Assembly: GCA_009801015.1 (NCBI GenBank)
Contig: VHZZ01000183.1
Location: 119,268-145,966, forward strand
Reading direction: 5' to 3'
Length of the DNA stretch: 26,699 nt
DNA from: Silene noctiflora
Lineage: Eukaryota; Streptophyta; Magnoliopsida; Caryophyllales; Caryophyllaceae
Shown: piece by piece, positions 9,394 to 18,989 of the stretch
How positions within the stretch are numbered: the stretch's first letter is position 1
Layout of the letters: every line of letters begins with the position of its first letter
Notes under the pieces: generated by a model
What the model was told of the DNA's origin: nothing
The model's database searches: none
Seen by the model: only the letters and a program-made list of their open reading frames with translations
Translations under genes and position numbers: made by a program

Positions 9394-10797
9394 TACTTTC
9401 TGTGCACTTGTATTCTTTCAATGGCGTGCCTGTATTTCACCTTTCATGCTAGAAATTTTTTTTCCGATTTTTTTCTCTTGAAGAGAGATCCCTGGGATTC
9501 AAACATAGAGTGAGGTATTGTTTATTTACTTATAAAAAACGGTATTCTGCAACTGGTCTAAAACAAAGATTTGCTTCTTCGATCAATGATGTTCAAACTT
9601 CTTGTTGTCTGGTCTTGCTACTTGGTAGTGATCACTGATCAGTGATATGACACTTTGATTTCTTTTTTTCTTCAGTAAAATATCCAGGGACGGAGGAGGC
9701 AGTGCAAAGTATTTTGAGTTCAGAGATACGGGCAGTAAACAAAGCTACAGCTATGATCAGTCGTTGAGGCAAGTTGATGTGCATAAAGCTTCTGCGGTTT
9801 TAAATCTATTTTCTTGGCAGATTGTTAGATGGTATAAAACTTTTGTAGTTGTTCTACCAAACAATGTTTGTAAGCTCAGATGGTTTATTTGATTCGAACT
9901 CTATATAGGTAAACATTATGTTACACGGAATTAAATATAAGCAGCGTTGTTCTCAGATTGCCTCAGCTCACACCCACTATCTTTTATTTTTGTGCACCGT
10001 TTGTGAATATCATGTTCTACCCTGGGTTCAGGTTGGATAATAGGACAATAGGCCGGTGATGCACTCTCTCCCGGTCACATTTAAAGGGATTCTAACTCGA
10101 GAATTCCTGGTAAGTTAAATCAACTAAAATGGAACCCTCTAATGACTTGATCTAATTGCTCAAGGCCAACTTTCACAGCATCGAGTTGATCTCAAGTTCT
10201 CAAACTCATGTCCGACTACATCGTCAGGGGTTTCCCTTTGACAGTTCGAATGGGTTGCCGCCATATCTATGTTACTACTGAATCTGTTTATCAGCTGAAA
10301 AGGTTCAGAGCGATGGAAAAGAATACCACCGCACCAGGAGTTCAGACCTATGTAACATTCCAACTGAACGTCAGTCTTAAGTGATTTTCTGATTGAGCGA
10401 AAGCTAGACGGAAAAGAAAGAAAGAATTACCAAGGCAATTCTAAACTCTAACCGTTTTGGTAACGATGATTTTCGCACGATTAACGAAACAAAAATTCAG
10501 AAGCAAAATCCTTACAATCACATATTTCACATACGTAATAGCGAAAATTTTCTAACGAAATTTTAATTTTATATTGAAAATAAAATTAAACTTTAGCCAA
10601 TGGGGTCGGGTATCAAAACTAGTGAAAAAACAAATGAGAAACACGATGCAAATAAATAATCGGGACAAACGGAGTGCCAAATAAACGAGTAACATATACC
10701 GTCAATCGAGTCGGGTTTGGGGCGATAGAGTACACACTAGCTCAAGTCCAGTATCCAGACCATCGGTCACACTCTCACAAGTCGAACCCCAAAAAAA

Positions 10798-13700
10798 ATG
10801 CTCGCAATAGCAAAACGGTTCCTGAAAACTGCGGCATGCCCATGTTCCCTCCAACAACTCCGTTTCGCCGGCACCGACCAACTTCGGTCGCCCCGACGGC
10901 CGAAATTACGTCCGTCCACCATGAAAAAAACCGACGATAAATCGGAATGGTGGATCGTCGACGGCGAAATACATGAAATCGGCGAAAATGTGCCACTTAG
11001 AGAACGCTTCGTAATTCCTAGAGATAATCTCCCTAATCGCCGCCGTAAACAGCTCCGTGATCAGTTCATGCGCCGTACTCGCCTCGTTGTTAAGGATAAT
11101 GTTCGTATTAAATTCTTGTATAAGACCGTCTTATGATAATATAATTACGTAGTTATTTTTCGCATGTGTTTACTGTTGATTATGATGTTGATGTTTTTGA
11201 TTTGGTGGTTATATATGTTGTGGTTATTTGCATTGTTTTATTTGCTTGAGCTTCGGCTGTGTATGCGTACTATGTGTTTGTTGAAATGCCGCTGAGAAAC
11301 GGGTTTTAGAGGAATTGCTGGATATTATGACTTGGATGTTGAAGCTTTTCCGCCCCATTCATTTGTTTACCTTTTGATTGAAATACCCCTCAGTCCTTCA
11401 CAATGAATATAAAATGTAAGCAAATGATTGGTACGGAGGTAGTTAGTCGTAGTTGTTTCAATATCATCCGAATGAGGGTTTTGTAGAGTCGTAGACTTAG
11501 CTCTGCAGCTAGGAAATTTTGGGTACATGCTCGCTAAACTTGGCTCACATGTATGCTTACGTTCTGAATGCATGACTTGTTACCCATATCTCTCGACGTT
11601 TAACCATTAAGCTCTGCATAACTTATTATGGCTTCGTCTACTGGCTCCGTAATTATGATGTAAGAAGTTCTGCTACTTAAACCCCGTTTTTAATATCAAT
11701 AAAAGATTTAGGATTGTTATTCGGTTGTTCATTCCGTATTTTATTGCTTGTCTATCATTCCGTATAATATGCCGCAGTAATTTCTGTCTGTTTATTGGGG
11801 ATTTTGTTTTCTACTTTTGCTTGTGTACTTGAGTATTTTATGCTTCAGCAGTTCAGCTCGTTTATTGGGTGTTTAGGCTGGTGTTAGACTCCGTACATCA
11901 AATCCATGAGGAATAAGGGCTCAAACTTTAATTTTTGATAACAATTTGTAACCTGTTTTCTGACTTGCTGAATGAGCTCTTAGTGATGCAATAGTTATCA
12001 GTTATCACTTAGCTAGAGTTGTTGATTGGTTTCATGTTGCTGAATGTTGGGATCCTTTGCTGACTTCTTGTACTTAACTTTCCGCCTCCTTGTCTTATAG
12101 GAGCATGAGCCATTTTGCAAAAGTTATATGCAATTGTACAATGAGCTTCGAGAGAATTGGGAAAGACTTTATTGGGATGAAGGTTACTCTAAAAAGCTTG
12201 CTGTAGATCACCAAAACTACGACTCTCCCGAAGAAGATGATAATGAGGACTTTTCACCTTACAGGTTTGTCTGTTTTATCCGGTCTCTTACTTTTATTAT
12301 TGACTAATTTGATGATTAGACACTGCAAATCAGCTACCCTGTACCCATATATTTAATTTTCACTATTATTTCATCACAGGAGAGGCAGGTCAGATTCTGC
12401 GCAATTTCAGGTATTTGATCCTGAAATTTTGTTACAAGCTCATCTTTTATTACAAAATTTGTATCGGACATTTTACACTCGAGAGCAACTTTTAATCTCT
12501 CAATGAATGAGAATACATGGGGACATGTGTTAGGCTCATATCGTCATATGTGAGACCACCTCTTACAAGACCCATTGATCTTATACTCCCTCTCACTTAG
12601 TTCATTCTACTCATTCACAACCTTTTGATGGTCAAATTTCAAAAATCATCGACCGTCATTACGTTAGAAAATCTAAAACCTCTAAAGATGAAACTCACAT
12701 ATTACCATATTAGGATTTGTTAAAAAGATTTTTTATCAAGTTATATTAAAAAAAAAAAAAAAAGAATAATGCATTAACGGAGAAAGATACGGTCACAGAG
12801 ACGTCCCAAAGACCGCACAGAAGTGAATGGGTAGAATCGTTGGGGATGAAGGGAAGTATTAAGGTTGCTACAAGAGTGTGATACTGTGATGTTTATTTGT
12901 ATTTTTTCTGGAACAAGGACGTATGTTGAGATAGATTGTTAGAAGCCAGGACTTCAGAGAAATTATGGAGTTATGGACAAACTGACAGAGTTATTGTCTG
13001 TTGTAGTTGAGTATCGACATACAATCTGCTTTTCTGCTGTTTGTTTCCTTTCTTACTCTTTGATATTGTTGCCGTACTATAGTCTGATGAAGCCATTATC
13101 TATGTCAAACATGAGCCCTTTATGCGTAAATGTTATATACTGCGGCTTGTTTTTAGGAAATTGATCTGATTCGAAAATTGGGTGCAGGAACAAGTTCCAG
13201 GACGTAACGGACAAGCTGAAACATGGCAAAAAGTTAACCACATACGGGATAAATTTGAATATGACAGGGAGAAGAGAATGAGAGATAAAGGTTAGATAGT
13301 TCTTCCTGGTGCTTTTTCATTATTTGAAGTGGAGAATTGCCACTTTGATGTGTTGCATCAAAGTAATTGTCCGGGAACTCTGGAAGTTAACAAATTTGTA
13401 GGATAACCTCAGGCTTCTCAGTCTTAAATTGTCACCATACATTATTGAAAAGGGAGAAAAAGAAGGGTAGAGAAACATGACAAATATTGAAGGGAATCGT
13501 AGGGTAATATCTAATGATACAGTGACCATTCGTGTAGGGTAAAACTTCCAACTGCCAGGCACTAGAGTATGCTTGGGTAGTTTTATCACACAATCTATGG
13601 CAGCCTAAAGGAAAATTGCATGGATCACAGTCGTCAAAATGTTGGCCTATACTGTTGCAAAGCCTGATATGGATCTGAAAATTATTTCTAGATATTTTTT

Positions 13701-13991
13701 ATATTCAGATTCAGATGCCTTCTGCAAATAAAATAGCAAAGCTGGTAGGCTGATATGTTAGTCAGGCATGGATGTTATTTCTCAAGACGGGAATTTAATA
13801 ACAGTTGGACTGAGTTTTCTGGAGCTTGTTGAAATTTCACTTCTTTGTTATGATATATGACATGATATGCATTCTCCTTTGCAGCATTTGCGCCTGTGAA
13901 CATGGTCAATGCCCCTGATGATAGAAGGCCAACATTCAGGAATCAACCTTTTGATGCTGAGAAATTCTTGTCAGGAGACGAGGAAGACTGA
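10798..13991 (+). CDS. GCD1: GAMETE CELL DEFECTIVE 1-like mitochondrial protein (5 exons)
   Basis: Proposed join of exons 10798-11100, 12101-12264, 12380-12410, 13188-13290 and 13885-13991: 708 nt, 235 residues, frame kept at every junction. Introns start GTTCGT, GTTTGT, GTATTT and GTTAGA and end in TAG, CAG, CAG, CAG. Residues 1-40 are basic with Arg, Ser and Leu and almost no acid, like a mitochondrial presequence. The conserved core runs WWIVDGEIHEIGENVPLRER (51-70), FVIPRDNLPNRRRKQLRDQF (71-90), MRRTRLVVK, then across the exon 1/2 junction EHEPFCKSYMQLYNELRENW and ERLYWDEGYSKKLA. An acidic stretch SPEEDDNEDF follows, then DKFEYDREKRMRDKAFAP and an acidic C-terminus GDEED. This matches my memory of plant GCD1 (mitochondrial, needed for female gametogenesis and early embryos in Arabidopsis). 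The biochemical role is not evident. Failure to remove intron 1 would give a 112-residue product ending at 11136. Confidence 0.75.
11101..12100 (+). other. Intron 1 of the GCD1-like gene
   Basis: 1000 bp, T-rich, ending TTGTCTTATAG. The donor GTTCGT is weak, but the join gives VVKDN-EHEPFC, the spacing expected from homologues. Close behind the donor lies the palindrome ATAAGACCGTCTTAT (11118-11132), related copies of which occur at about 710 and, degenerate, 15500; it may be the core of a small element. Confidence 0.6.
12411..13187 (+). other. Intron 3 of the GCD1-like gene
   Basis: 777 bp between GTATTT and GTGCAG. It has an A-run at 12750-12764, and around 12580 a TACTCCCTCTCACTTAG word that looks like a decayed MITE end. 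The 63-residue ORF at 12973-13164 lies wholly inside the intron and is not supported. Confidence 0.5.
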
Positions 13992-15032
13992 AAGGCTGTT
14001 TCGATGGATTCATGTCATCCTCTCCGTAATATTTCTAATACAGCTGGATTTCGGAACCAAATTGTCTGGTTTCCTGGTCCTCATAAACAAAGTGAAGGCA
14101 CCTGAAAATAATCTTCTGATTGCTCGTGCTTTGGTCGATTCTAGTTTCCCTTCGACCACCCTCTTAGCCATTATGCAAATACTTTGCCGGGTCAGACTTG
14201 CAACATATTACTTATTAGCTGTAATTTTAAAATATGAAGTATTGCTTACGATGCTTGTAAGATGAACTCCTTTTTATTTCATAGTTTTATATGGGATGAA
14301 TGAACAATTCGTGTTTGCTTTACCGTCAACCTTGATTACGTTCTTATTCCTTTCAGTTAATCATCATTTCTCATCAACTGACTCCAGATGTAGCTCAAAC
14401 AATGTGTGTTGCAATTTGCAAACTGTCAATGTGCCTTTATAGTTGTTTTTTCCTGATATTACCGTCTTTCTACTACGTTACTCCCTTCGAGTTTTAATAG
14501 CATTTGGTTTTGCCTTATTTGGCTGTTTTTTCTTGCCTGCGCAGATCGTATGTTGAAAATAAATTTCTTGTTTCACCTAGATTTTGCCCGTAAATTTGAG
14601 ATATGTAACGAGATGGATAATCTGCAGTCTCTGTTACGATCTTTCCATCTCTTCTGCAACTGATTCAAAACCAATTTTGTTTAGTAAAATTAATTGCTAG
14701 CCAAGATTTTAACAGAGTCGGATACAAGTGCACTCGTTATCTCTAATCTCCCTATTTTACTGCTTAATCTTATGAAAAAAGAACTCAGTTACGACGACAT
14801 GACTGAATAACATTGCACACGGAAAATGATACAAGACACAGAGTTACATTAAACCAGTAATTAAGTCGCAACACAGTAACACAGTAACACCAAGACATTA
14901 TTAAGTAACTCGAAAAAACCTAGATGAACACAATCTGAAAACAAACAGAAGAACATTAGTAGTTAATATAACATCATAGAAGTAGTAGGGACTGGTGACT
15001 GGTAACAGGTGACGGGTGACGGGTGACTTGTT
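13992..15032. other. Gap between GCD1-like gene and the LTP gene
   Basis: Convergent 3' flanks. The first part is probably the 3' UTR of the GCD1-like gene; an ORF running through its last exon in another frame (13909-14265) is a shadow. Near the right end, a GTGACGGGTGACGGGTGAC repeat (15009-15027) lies just beyond the stop of the minus-strand LTP gene. No other feature seen. Confidence 0.4.
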
Positions 15033-15338
15033 TTAAGTGCAGGGACTGGCATTTTTGGCCTTGCAGGATGCAGGAAGTTGAGCAGCACGAGTAGCATTAA
15101 CACCATAATGCTGCAAATCTCCAGGGTGATTGTTCTTATAATCACATAAACACTGAAAGTCACTGCTGCTCAGACTCTTGACAGAGTTGCAGCATTCACT
15201 TGACGGGTCGGCCGGGTTGTCAGTCGACACGGCCGGCATGCACCTAATCATGGCCATTGGGGACAAGTTGCACACTCCATTGCTGGCCCCCCAAACTGCA
15301 ACCATTACTACAAGAAACATAACCATCTTGCTTGCCAT
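15033..15338 (-). CDS. DIR1-like non-specific lipid-transfer protein
   Basis: 101 residues on the minus strand, intronless. I start at the ATG at 15338 because the TATA box lies at 15433-15443; the upstream in-frame ATG at 15431 would fall on the TATA box. Residues 1-20 are a hydrophobic signal peptide (MASKMVMFLVVMVAVWG). The mature part carries the eight-Cys motif: C23, C33, C49-C50, C63-x-C65, C92, C100. CLCDYKNN and HYGV-A-RAAQLPASC match the DIR1/DIR1-like branch of the LTP family. Family members are small secreted helical proteins with four disulfides that bind fatty acyl chains; DIR1 itself acts in systemic resistance signalling, which cannot be assumed here. It is clearly diverged from the two close paralogues at 17767 and 19929, so it represents an older family member. 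Confidence 0.88.
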   Translation of the reverse strand: MASKMVMFLVVMVAVWGASNGVCNLSPMAMIRCMPAVSTDNPADPSSECCNSVKSLSSSDFQCLCDYKNNHPGDLQHYGVNATRAAQLPASCKAKNASPCT

Positions 15339-15432
15339 TGTTACGAGAATAACTGTTTTTATTTTTATTTTATTTTCGGATATTAGGGTTTGATGTAAGT
15401 TTGTTTGAATACAATGATCATTGCAGCTCAAG

Positions 15433-15443
15433 CTATTTATAGA
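15433..15443 (-). promoter_or_regulatory. TATA box of the 15033 LTP gene
   Basis: On the minus strand the site reads TCTATAAATAG. It is about 95 bp before the chosen ATG, predicting a transcript start near 15405 and a short leader. Confidence 0.7.
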
Positions 15444-16194
15444 GGTAGGGGTAAAGGGAGCTGCACTTATGCAGCATAGTATGAGTATAAATGTACGGTG
15501 TAAGACGGTTTTACTATAAGATTAAGAATGATCATTGGATGATTAAGAAGTCTCGTTTGTGACCGTCACAAATTACGTCGTCTCACAAACCCCTTTCCTT
15601 TCTAAAATTATTTGAATTGGTTGTGAGTGCTGTCATAACTTGTGCCCGTTATAAGTAAGATTTTGTGTAAATTCGGACTGAACTCCGATGGCCCCTAATT
15701 TTGCCACTAAATGTGTGAATACCTTAAAATTTAATGGTGATTTTTTAACCTCAATCATCCAAATAGCTAATAATTTTTTTGGCAAAGGCTTCACTCGACA
15801 TAGATTATTTCATTCAATTGTTTACGTTTATTATTACCCGATTTCAATGTATTGACTAACGGTTGTTACTTAGATCACTAAAAATATTACGGAGTATCAT
15901 CTTTATGTAATCTAAAAATAAAATACTTACTCGGTAATTAAGATTTCTTTACATCCAAAACCATACACATTCGATATTATATGATTCATTTATGGATTAT
16001 ATTTAGATTCGATTCACCCACCTGAAGTGGCTATAATCCGACTCGATCGAGTAATTTGAGCCAGTAGTAAACTCCCGTGACGGAATAAGGCCAAGCACGA
16101 TGCATATTGGTTCACGGGGTTTTGGATGGACTTGGTTTGTGGCCAATATACGTTATTCACTTGCCACTTCACCATTGCTTCCCTTACATCAGTA
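15444..16194. other. Intergenic, no gene seen
   Basis: AT-rich non-coding sequence. It holds a degenerate GTAAGACGGTTTTAC word near 15498 and a short inverted-repeat block (TTTGTGACCGTCACAAA at 15555-15571) related to the ends of the gamma MITEs further right. Confidence 0.4.
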
Positions 16195-16384
16195 AGTCTC
16201 CCTTGTAACGGGTATATTCGTTATAAGTTTGTGACGGGTTATATATTACCCACATGGGTAGATAAGTTTAAAATCAGAGTGTTTAGAAGGTCATAAATAA
16301 CTTGTCTGTATCTGCCCATATGGATTTTATTTGACATGTCACAAGCTTGTGACGGATATCGTCCGTTACAAATAAGAATTTGTG
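16195..16384. mobile_element. MITE family gamma, copy 1
   Basis: Long inverted ends: AGTCTCCCTTGTAACGGG-ATATTCGTTATAAG on the left, matched by the revcomp of CTTGTGACGGATATCGTCCG and TTACAAATAAGAATTTGTG on the right. The inner parts also match: TACCCACATGGGTAG on the left and CCCATATGGATTTTATTTGACA on the right. About 190 bp, non-coding; two relatives follow at 16409 and 18370. Confidence 0.7.
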
Positions 16385-16408
16385 CACTTGGACACTATTT
16401 TTCTTATG

Positions 16409-16556
16409 GTCTCTCTTGTGACGGATATTACCCACATGGGTAGATAAGACAAAAGTGCATAGAAAATCACAAATGATTTGTTTATTAAACCTTGTGGATT
16501 TTATTTGACCCGTCACAAACTTGTTCAAATATCAAAAGTCACAATGAGAATTTGTG
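16409..16556. mobile_element. MITE family gamma, copy 2 (left arm shortened)
   Basis: Starts GGTCTCTCTTGTGACGGATA and jumps straight to TTACCCACATGGGTAGATAAG, lacking the middle of the left arm seen in the other copies. The right arm has GGATTTTATTTGACCCGTCAC and ends CACAATGAGAATTTGTG. It lies just 25 bp after copy 1 in the same orientation. Confidence 0.6.
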
Positions 16557-16707
16557 TTTTTCTTAAAGTCTTACAATTATTTATTATAATTTCATAGCTA
16601 GGTTTCACTTTAAATCTTGATCTCGTGAAGAATTTTTGGAAGTTTTGCTTGTTAAGTTTATTGGTGGATAAGAGTTTGTATTTAGGAAATAGTACTTGTA
16701 TTGAAAG

Positions 16708-17137
16708 TAGACCTGGTAAATCGGGTCAACGGGTCGGGTTCGGGTCGGATCAATTCGGGTCTTTCATTGATTTCGGGTTAATTCGGGTCGCCTCGGGTCA
16801 TTTCGGGTTTCGGGTCTATTTCGGGTTTGTTCGTCGGGTCAGTTTCGGGTAACCGGGTCGGGTTATTTTGGGTCAGGTCATTTTCGGGTCAATGAATAAG
16901 GGAGAAAACGCTATTTCAAGTCTTTTCGGTTCAATTAGAGTTATGTTTTGTCGGGTCATTTTCGGGTTGGGTGGTTTCAGAACTGGGTCATTTTCGGGTT
17001 AGGTCAGTTACGGGTCAAGAGTTTGGGTCATGTTCGGGTCGGGTCGGGTCTATTCGGGTCACATTCGGGTGATGTAGCTCGGGTCATTTCGGGTCTCGGG
17101 CCAGCCTTTTCGGGTCGGGTTACTTTTGCCAGGTCTA
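16708..17137. mobile_element. Non-autonomous hAT-type element filled with CGGGT repeats
   Basis: Ends TAGACCTGGTAAA (16708-16720) and TTTGCCAGGTCTA (17125-17137) are inverted repeats with one mismatch. Both flanks carry the perfect 8-bp direct repeat ATTGAAAG (16700-16707 and 17138-17145), as expected of hAT insertion. Almost the whole 430-bp interior is irregular repeats of CGGGTC, TTCGGGT and TCATTTCGGGT on this strand. The ORFs across it are repeat artefacts. Confidence 0.85.
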
Positions 17138-17153
17138 ATTGAAAGAAACAAAA

Positions 17154-17335
17154 CGTCTTGCTTGTGACGGACACTATTCGTCATAAGTTAAAGACGGATA
17201 ATGCCCCTCTCATAATAAGGCAAGTGAGGAGAAATGAAGCACACCATGGATAATGTCCATATTATGAGAGAGACACTATTCATTTTCAGCTTATAATGAA
17301 TAGTGTCCGTTTTCAATGAGAATTTACGGAAAAGC
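17154..17335. mobile_element. MITE family beta, copy 2
   Basis: Left arm GTCTTGCTTGTGACGGACAC TATTCGTCATAAG with AAGACGGATAATG and CCTCTCATAATA; right arm TATTATGAGAGAGACACTATTC then TTATAATGAATAGTGTCCG. Long imperfect inverted repeats, related to 3736-3913. It begins only 9 bp after the hAT target duplication. Non-coding. Confidence 0.6.
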
Positions 17336-17414
17336 AATTGGTACCTTGTTTTTGAATTGGAATCAATTCTTTTGATGTTATCTACTTAGATGATGTTATG
17401 ATCGAACACCAAAT

Positions 17415-17695
17415 CAATTCTTACTTGTATGAATAAATCAATAATATAATTTTATATAAGCAAATAAATGCATTAACAAGTTATCAAGCAACGCCATCAA
17501 TACACTTTTGTAACCCGATGTAGTTATGTTCTTATATTAGTTTACGGTATTACTAAAATAAGTGTATTTGACCAAATGAGTCAAATACCATCTATATAAG
17601 AACTTCTCTTTACGGTTGCAAAAAAAAAAAATTTACTGTATCAAGCAACTTATATAAAATTATATTATTGATTTATTCGTACGAGTAAGAAACAA
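17415..17695. mobile_element. Foldback MITE with ~45-bp arms beside the LTP gene
   Basis: The left arm (17415-17463) contains GAATAAATCAATAATATAAT then TTTATATAAGCAA; the right arm (17641-17695) contains its near-perfect inverse, TATATAAAATTATATTATTG then ATTTATTCGTACGAGTAAGAA. The ~180-bp loop is non-coding and has an A-run at 17620-17631. The right end is about 70 bp from the stop codon of the LTP gene at 17767, so it may provide or lie in its 3' UTR. Confidence 0.7.
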
Positions 17696-17766
17696 TTTTT
17701 TTTATTGATTTTAGGACAACGTTAATAAAAGGCTATTTTTATCGCCGAGATGGAGATAAAGATAGT

Positions 17767-18090
17767 CTAAGAGCAATCCGGAAGGCCACATTTGCCAAAA
17801 ATCGATAAGAAAAGTTTAGGGTCAATGCCATATTGAGGCAAAATAGGAGAAGTAGAGTAAGAACACAAACACTTTTGATCACAACTCTTAACTAAAGAAC
17901 AACAATCGTTGGTCGGAGGTGGCGGGTTCGAGCCTTTCAAAGCCGGTAAACATACCATAAACTTTTCACCTGGTACATTACATATCATAGTTCCTTGTTG
18001 TCCATTAACCCCTTGCATTATTAAAGCCCCTATAACAATTAACATGTTAATTAAAATAATTAAACTTGTATTTTTTCCCTTAATCTCCAT
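17767..18090 (-). CDS. DIR1-like lipid-transfer protein, tandem paralogue 1
   Basis: 107 residues, minus strand, intronless. The N-terminus MEIKGKN is followed by a hydrophobic signal segment (residues about 9-27) and a likely cut near VNG-QQG. Cysteines: C37, C47, C63-C64, C74-x-C76, C101, C106, which is the eight-Cys LTP motif. An extra ninth cysteine, C70, replaces the Ala of the paralogue at 19929. The Pro-rich loop SNPPPPTNDCC and the ending YGIDPKLFLSIFGKCGLPDC match DIR1-like proteins. About three quarters of residues are identical to the 19929 protein, and similarity continues into the 3' flank (GGAGATAAAGATA-TCTAAGAGC), so the two arose by tandem duplication. Expected role: apoplastic or secretory-route lipid binding; the physiological ligand is unknown. 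The unpaired C70 could matter for dimerisation or folding. Confidence 0.88.
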   Translation of the reverse strand: MEIKGKNTSLIILINMLIVIGALIMQGVNGQQGTMICNVPGEKFMVCLPALKGSNPPPPTNDCCSLVKSCDQKCLCSYSTSPILPQYGIDPKLFLSIFGKCGLPDCS

Positions 18091-18231
18091 ATTGCACTAA
18101 ATTTTATAGTTTATAATTTGTATTTTTTATTGTTATGTTTTTGGTTATTTCTTGTATTATTGTTGAGTTGGTGACTACATATATGTATTTGTATTGTATG
18201 TCTTAGTAGGTTACTTGCCTTTAATAACTTT

Positions 18232-18580
18232 TTGAGGTAGATTCTCAAAAATTAATGAAAAGTTTTTATTGTTTTTGGGTAGATTTTGTCTACCTTAAAT
18301 TAATGCAAATTAAAGTCTTACTTTTATTTGTAGGTAGATTTAGTCTCCCTTTGAAATTACAATAACTCAATAAGTCTCCCTTGTGACAGGTATATCCGTC
18401 ATAAGCTTGTGACGGGTCAAGTATCACCACATTGGTAGATAATCACAAATAGCTTGACTTTATCTATCCAGCCAATTGGGTATTATTTGACCCGTCATAA
18501 GCTTATGACGGATATTGTCCGTCTCAGAATTTGTGTTGAAATTAATGTAAAGTTTTTGTTATTTTTGAGTAGTGATAAGG
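18232..18580 (-). repeat. ~50-bp promoter repeat array upstream of paralogue 1, split by a MITE
   Basis: Repeated units of the form TTTTTGGGTAGATTT-GTCT-CCTTTGAAATTAATGCAAAG begin at 18232. Two to three units are seen before the gamma MITE at 18370-18536, and a further unit (TTGAAATTAATGTAAAGTTT) resumes immediately after it. An outlying unit is at about 18955 (GGTAGATTTAATCTATCTTT). The array lies 140-490 bp before the ATG of the gene at 17767, in the same place as the array before 19929. Confidence 0.75.
18370..18536. mobile_element. MITE family gamma, copy 3
   Basis: Left end AAGTCTCCCTTGTGACAGG-TATATCCGTCATAAGC; right end GCTTATGACGGATATTGTCC then GTCTCAGAATTTGTG. The inner arms GACGGGTCAAGTATCACCAC and CCAATTGGGTATTATTTGACCC also pair. 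It interrupts the promoter repeat array of the LTP gene at 17767. Confidence 0.7.
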
Positions 18581-18588
18581 TACACTTA

Positions 18589-18945
18589 GTCGATCTGGCC
18601 CACATGCCAACTACGGGTCATACGGGTTTAAGTATTTGTCACGTATAAGGTACATTTGTGTCTCTATAAATACCTACCTTGGATCCACTTTAACAAGGAC
18701 AATATAGAAGATACTTACAAGATTCTATAAGAAATATCTCACCTCAAGTGAGGTCTCGGTTATATGTCTTGTACCGTACTAACTTAGGTATCGGAGAGGG
18801 CACCTGATGAAACCTCCCCGAGGTCATGTTTGTTGCCTCTGTAGGTACCATTCGAGGCAGTCCGAGATTCAACTCAACATACATCCAAAGGGAATGCACT
18901 TACTCGACCCAAGCTCGTGCAACGCTGACTTGATTGTTTTGACCC
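18589..18945 (+). mobile_element. Possible Ty3/Gypsy LTR fragment
   Basis: A TATA box (CTATAAATACC, about 18664) is followed by a leader-like stretch and ACTAACTTAGGTATCGGAGAGG near 18779, then CCTCCCCGAGGTCATGTTTG. The combination ACT-A-CTTAGGCATCGGAG plus CCCCGAGGTC is familiar from R/U5 regions of plant Gypsy LTRs. No primer-binding site, second LTR or coding region is seen, so this is a truncated relic. Confidence 0.45.
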
Positions 18946-18989
18946 AAAACTGGTAGATTTAATCTATCTTTAATAAAAATTAATTCAAA

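Larger units (their letters stand above)
8369..10797. other. Intergenic region after YLMG1
   Basis: The first few hundred bases are T-rich and probably 3' UTR. The composition up to about 9780 is less AT-rich than the transposon areas and resembles transcribed non-coding sequence. A pyrimidine tract ending CTTCTTTTTTTCTTCAG near 9676 looks like a splice acceptor, so a 3'-UTR intron or unannotated transcript is possible. Two short duplications lie here (see separate entries). A weak ORF at 10160-10363 on the minus strand has no recognisable features. A possible Helitron end, GGGTATCAAAACTAG followed by T, is at about 10608-10623. Confidence 0.4.

Noticed and set aside
10160..10363. 67-residue minus-strand ORF
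   Set aside because: Low hydrophobic order, no motif, no promoter; not supportable as a gene.
12973..13164. 63-residue plus-strand ORF
   Set aside because: Entirely inside intron 3 of the GCD1-like gene.
13909..14265. 118-residue plus-strand ORF
   Set aside because: Starts within the last exon of the GCD1-like gene in a different frame; the exon frame ends with a good acidic C-terminus at 13991.
15339..15431. Upstream in-frame ATG extending the LTP at 15033 by 31 residues
   Set aside because: It would begin about where the TATA box and transcript start lie, and it would put a hydrophilic stretch before the signal peptide.
16625..17142. Gly/Phe/Val-rich ORFs
   Set aside because: Artefacts of CGGGT repeats within a hAT-type element.
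16195..18536. CRISPR-like spaced repeats
   Set aside because: Copies of GTGACGGATAT-type words are arms of palindromic MITEs, not regularly spaced repeats with unique spacers; the sequence is from a plant.
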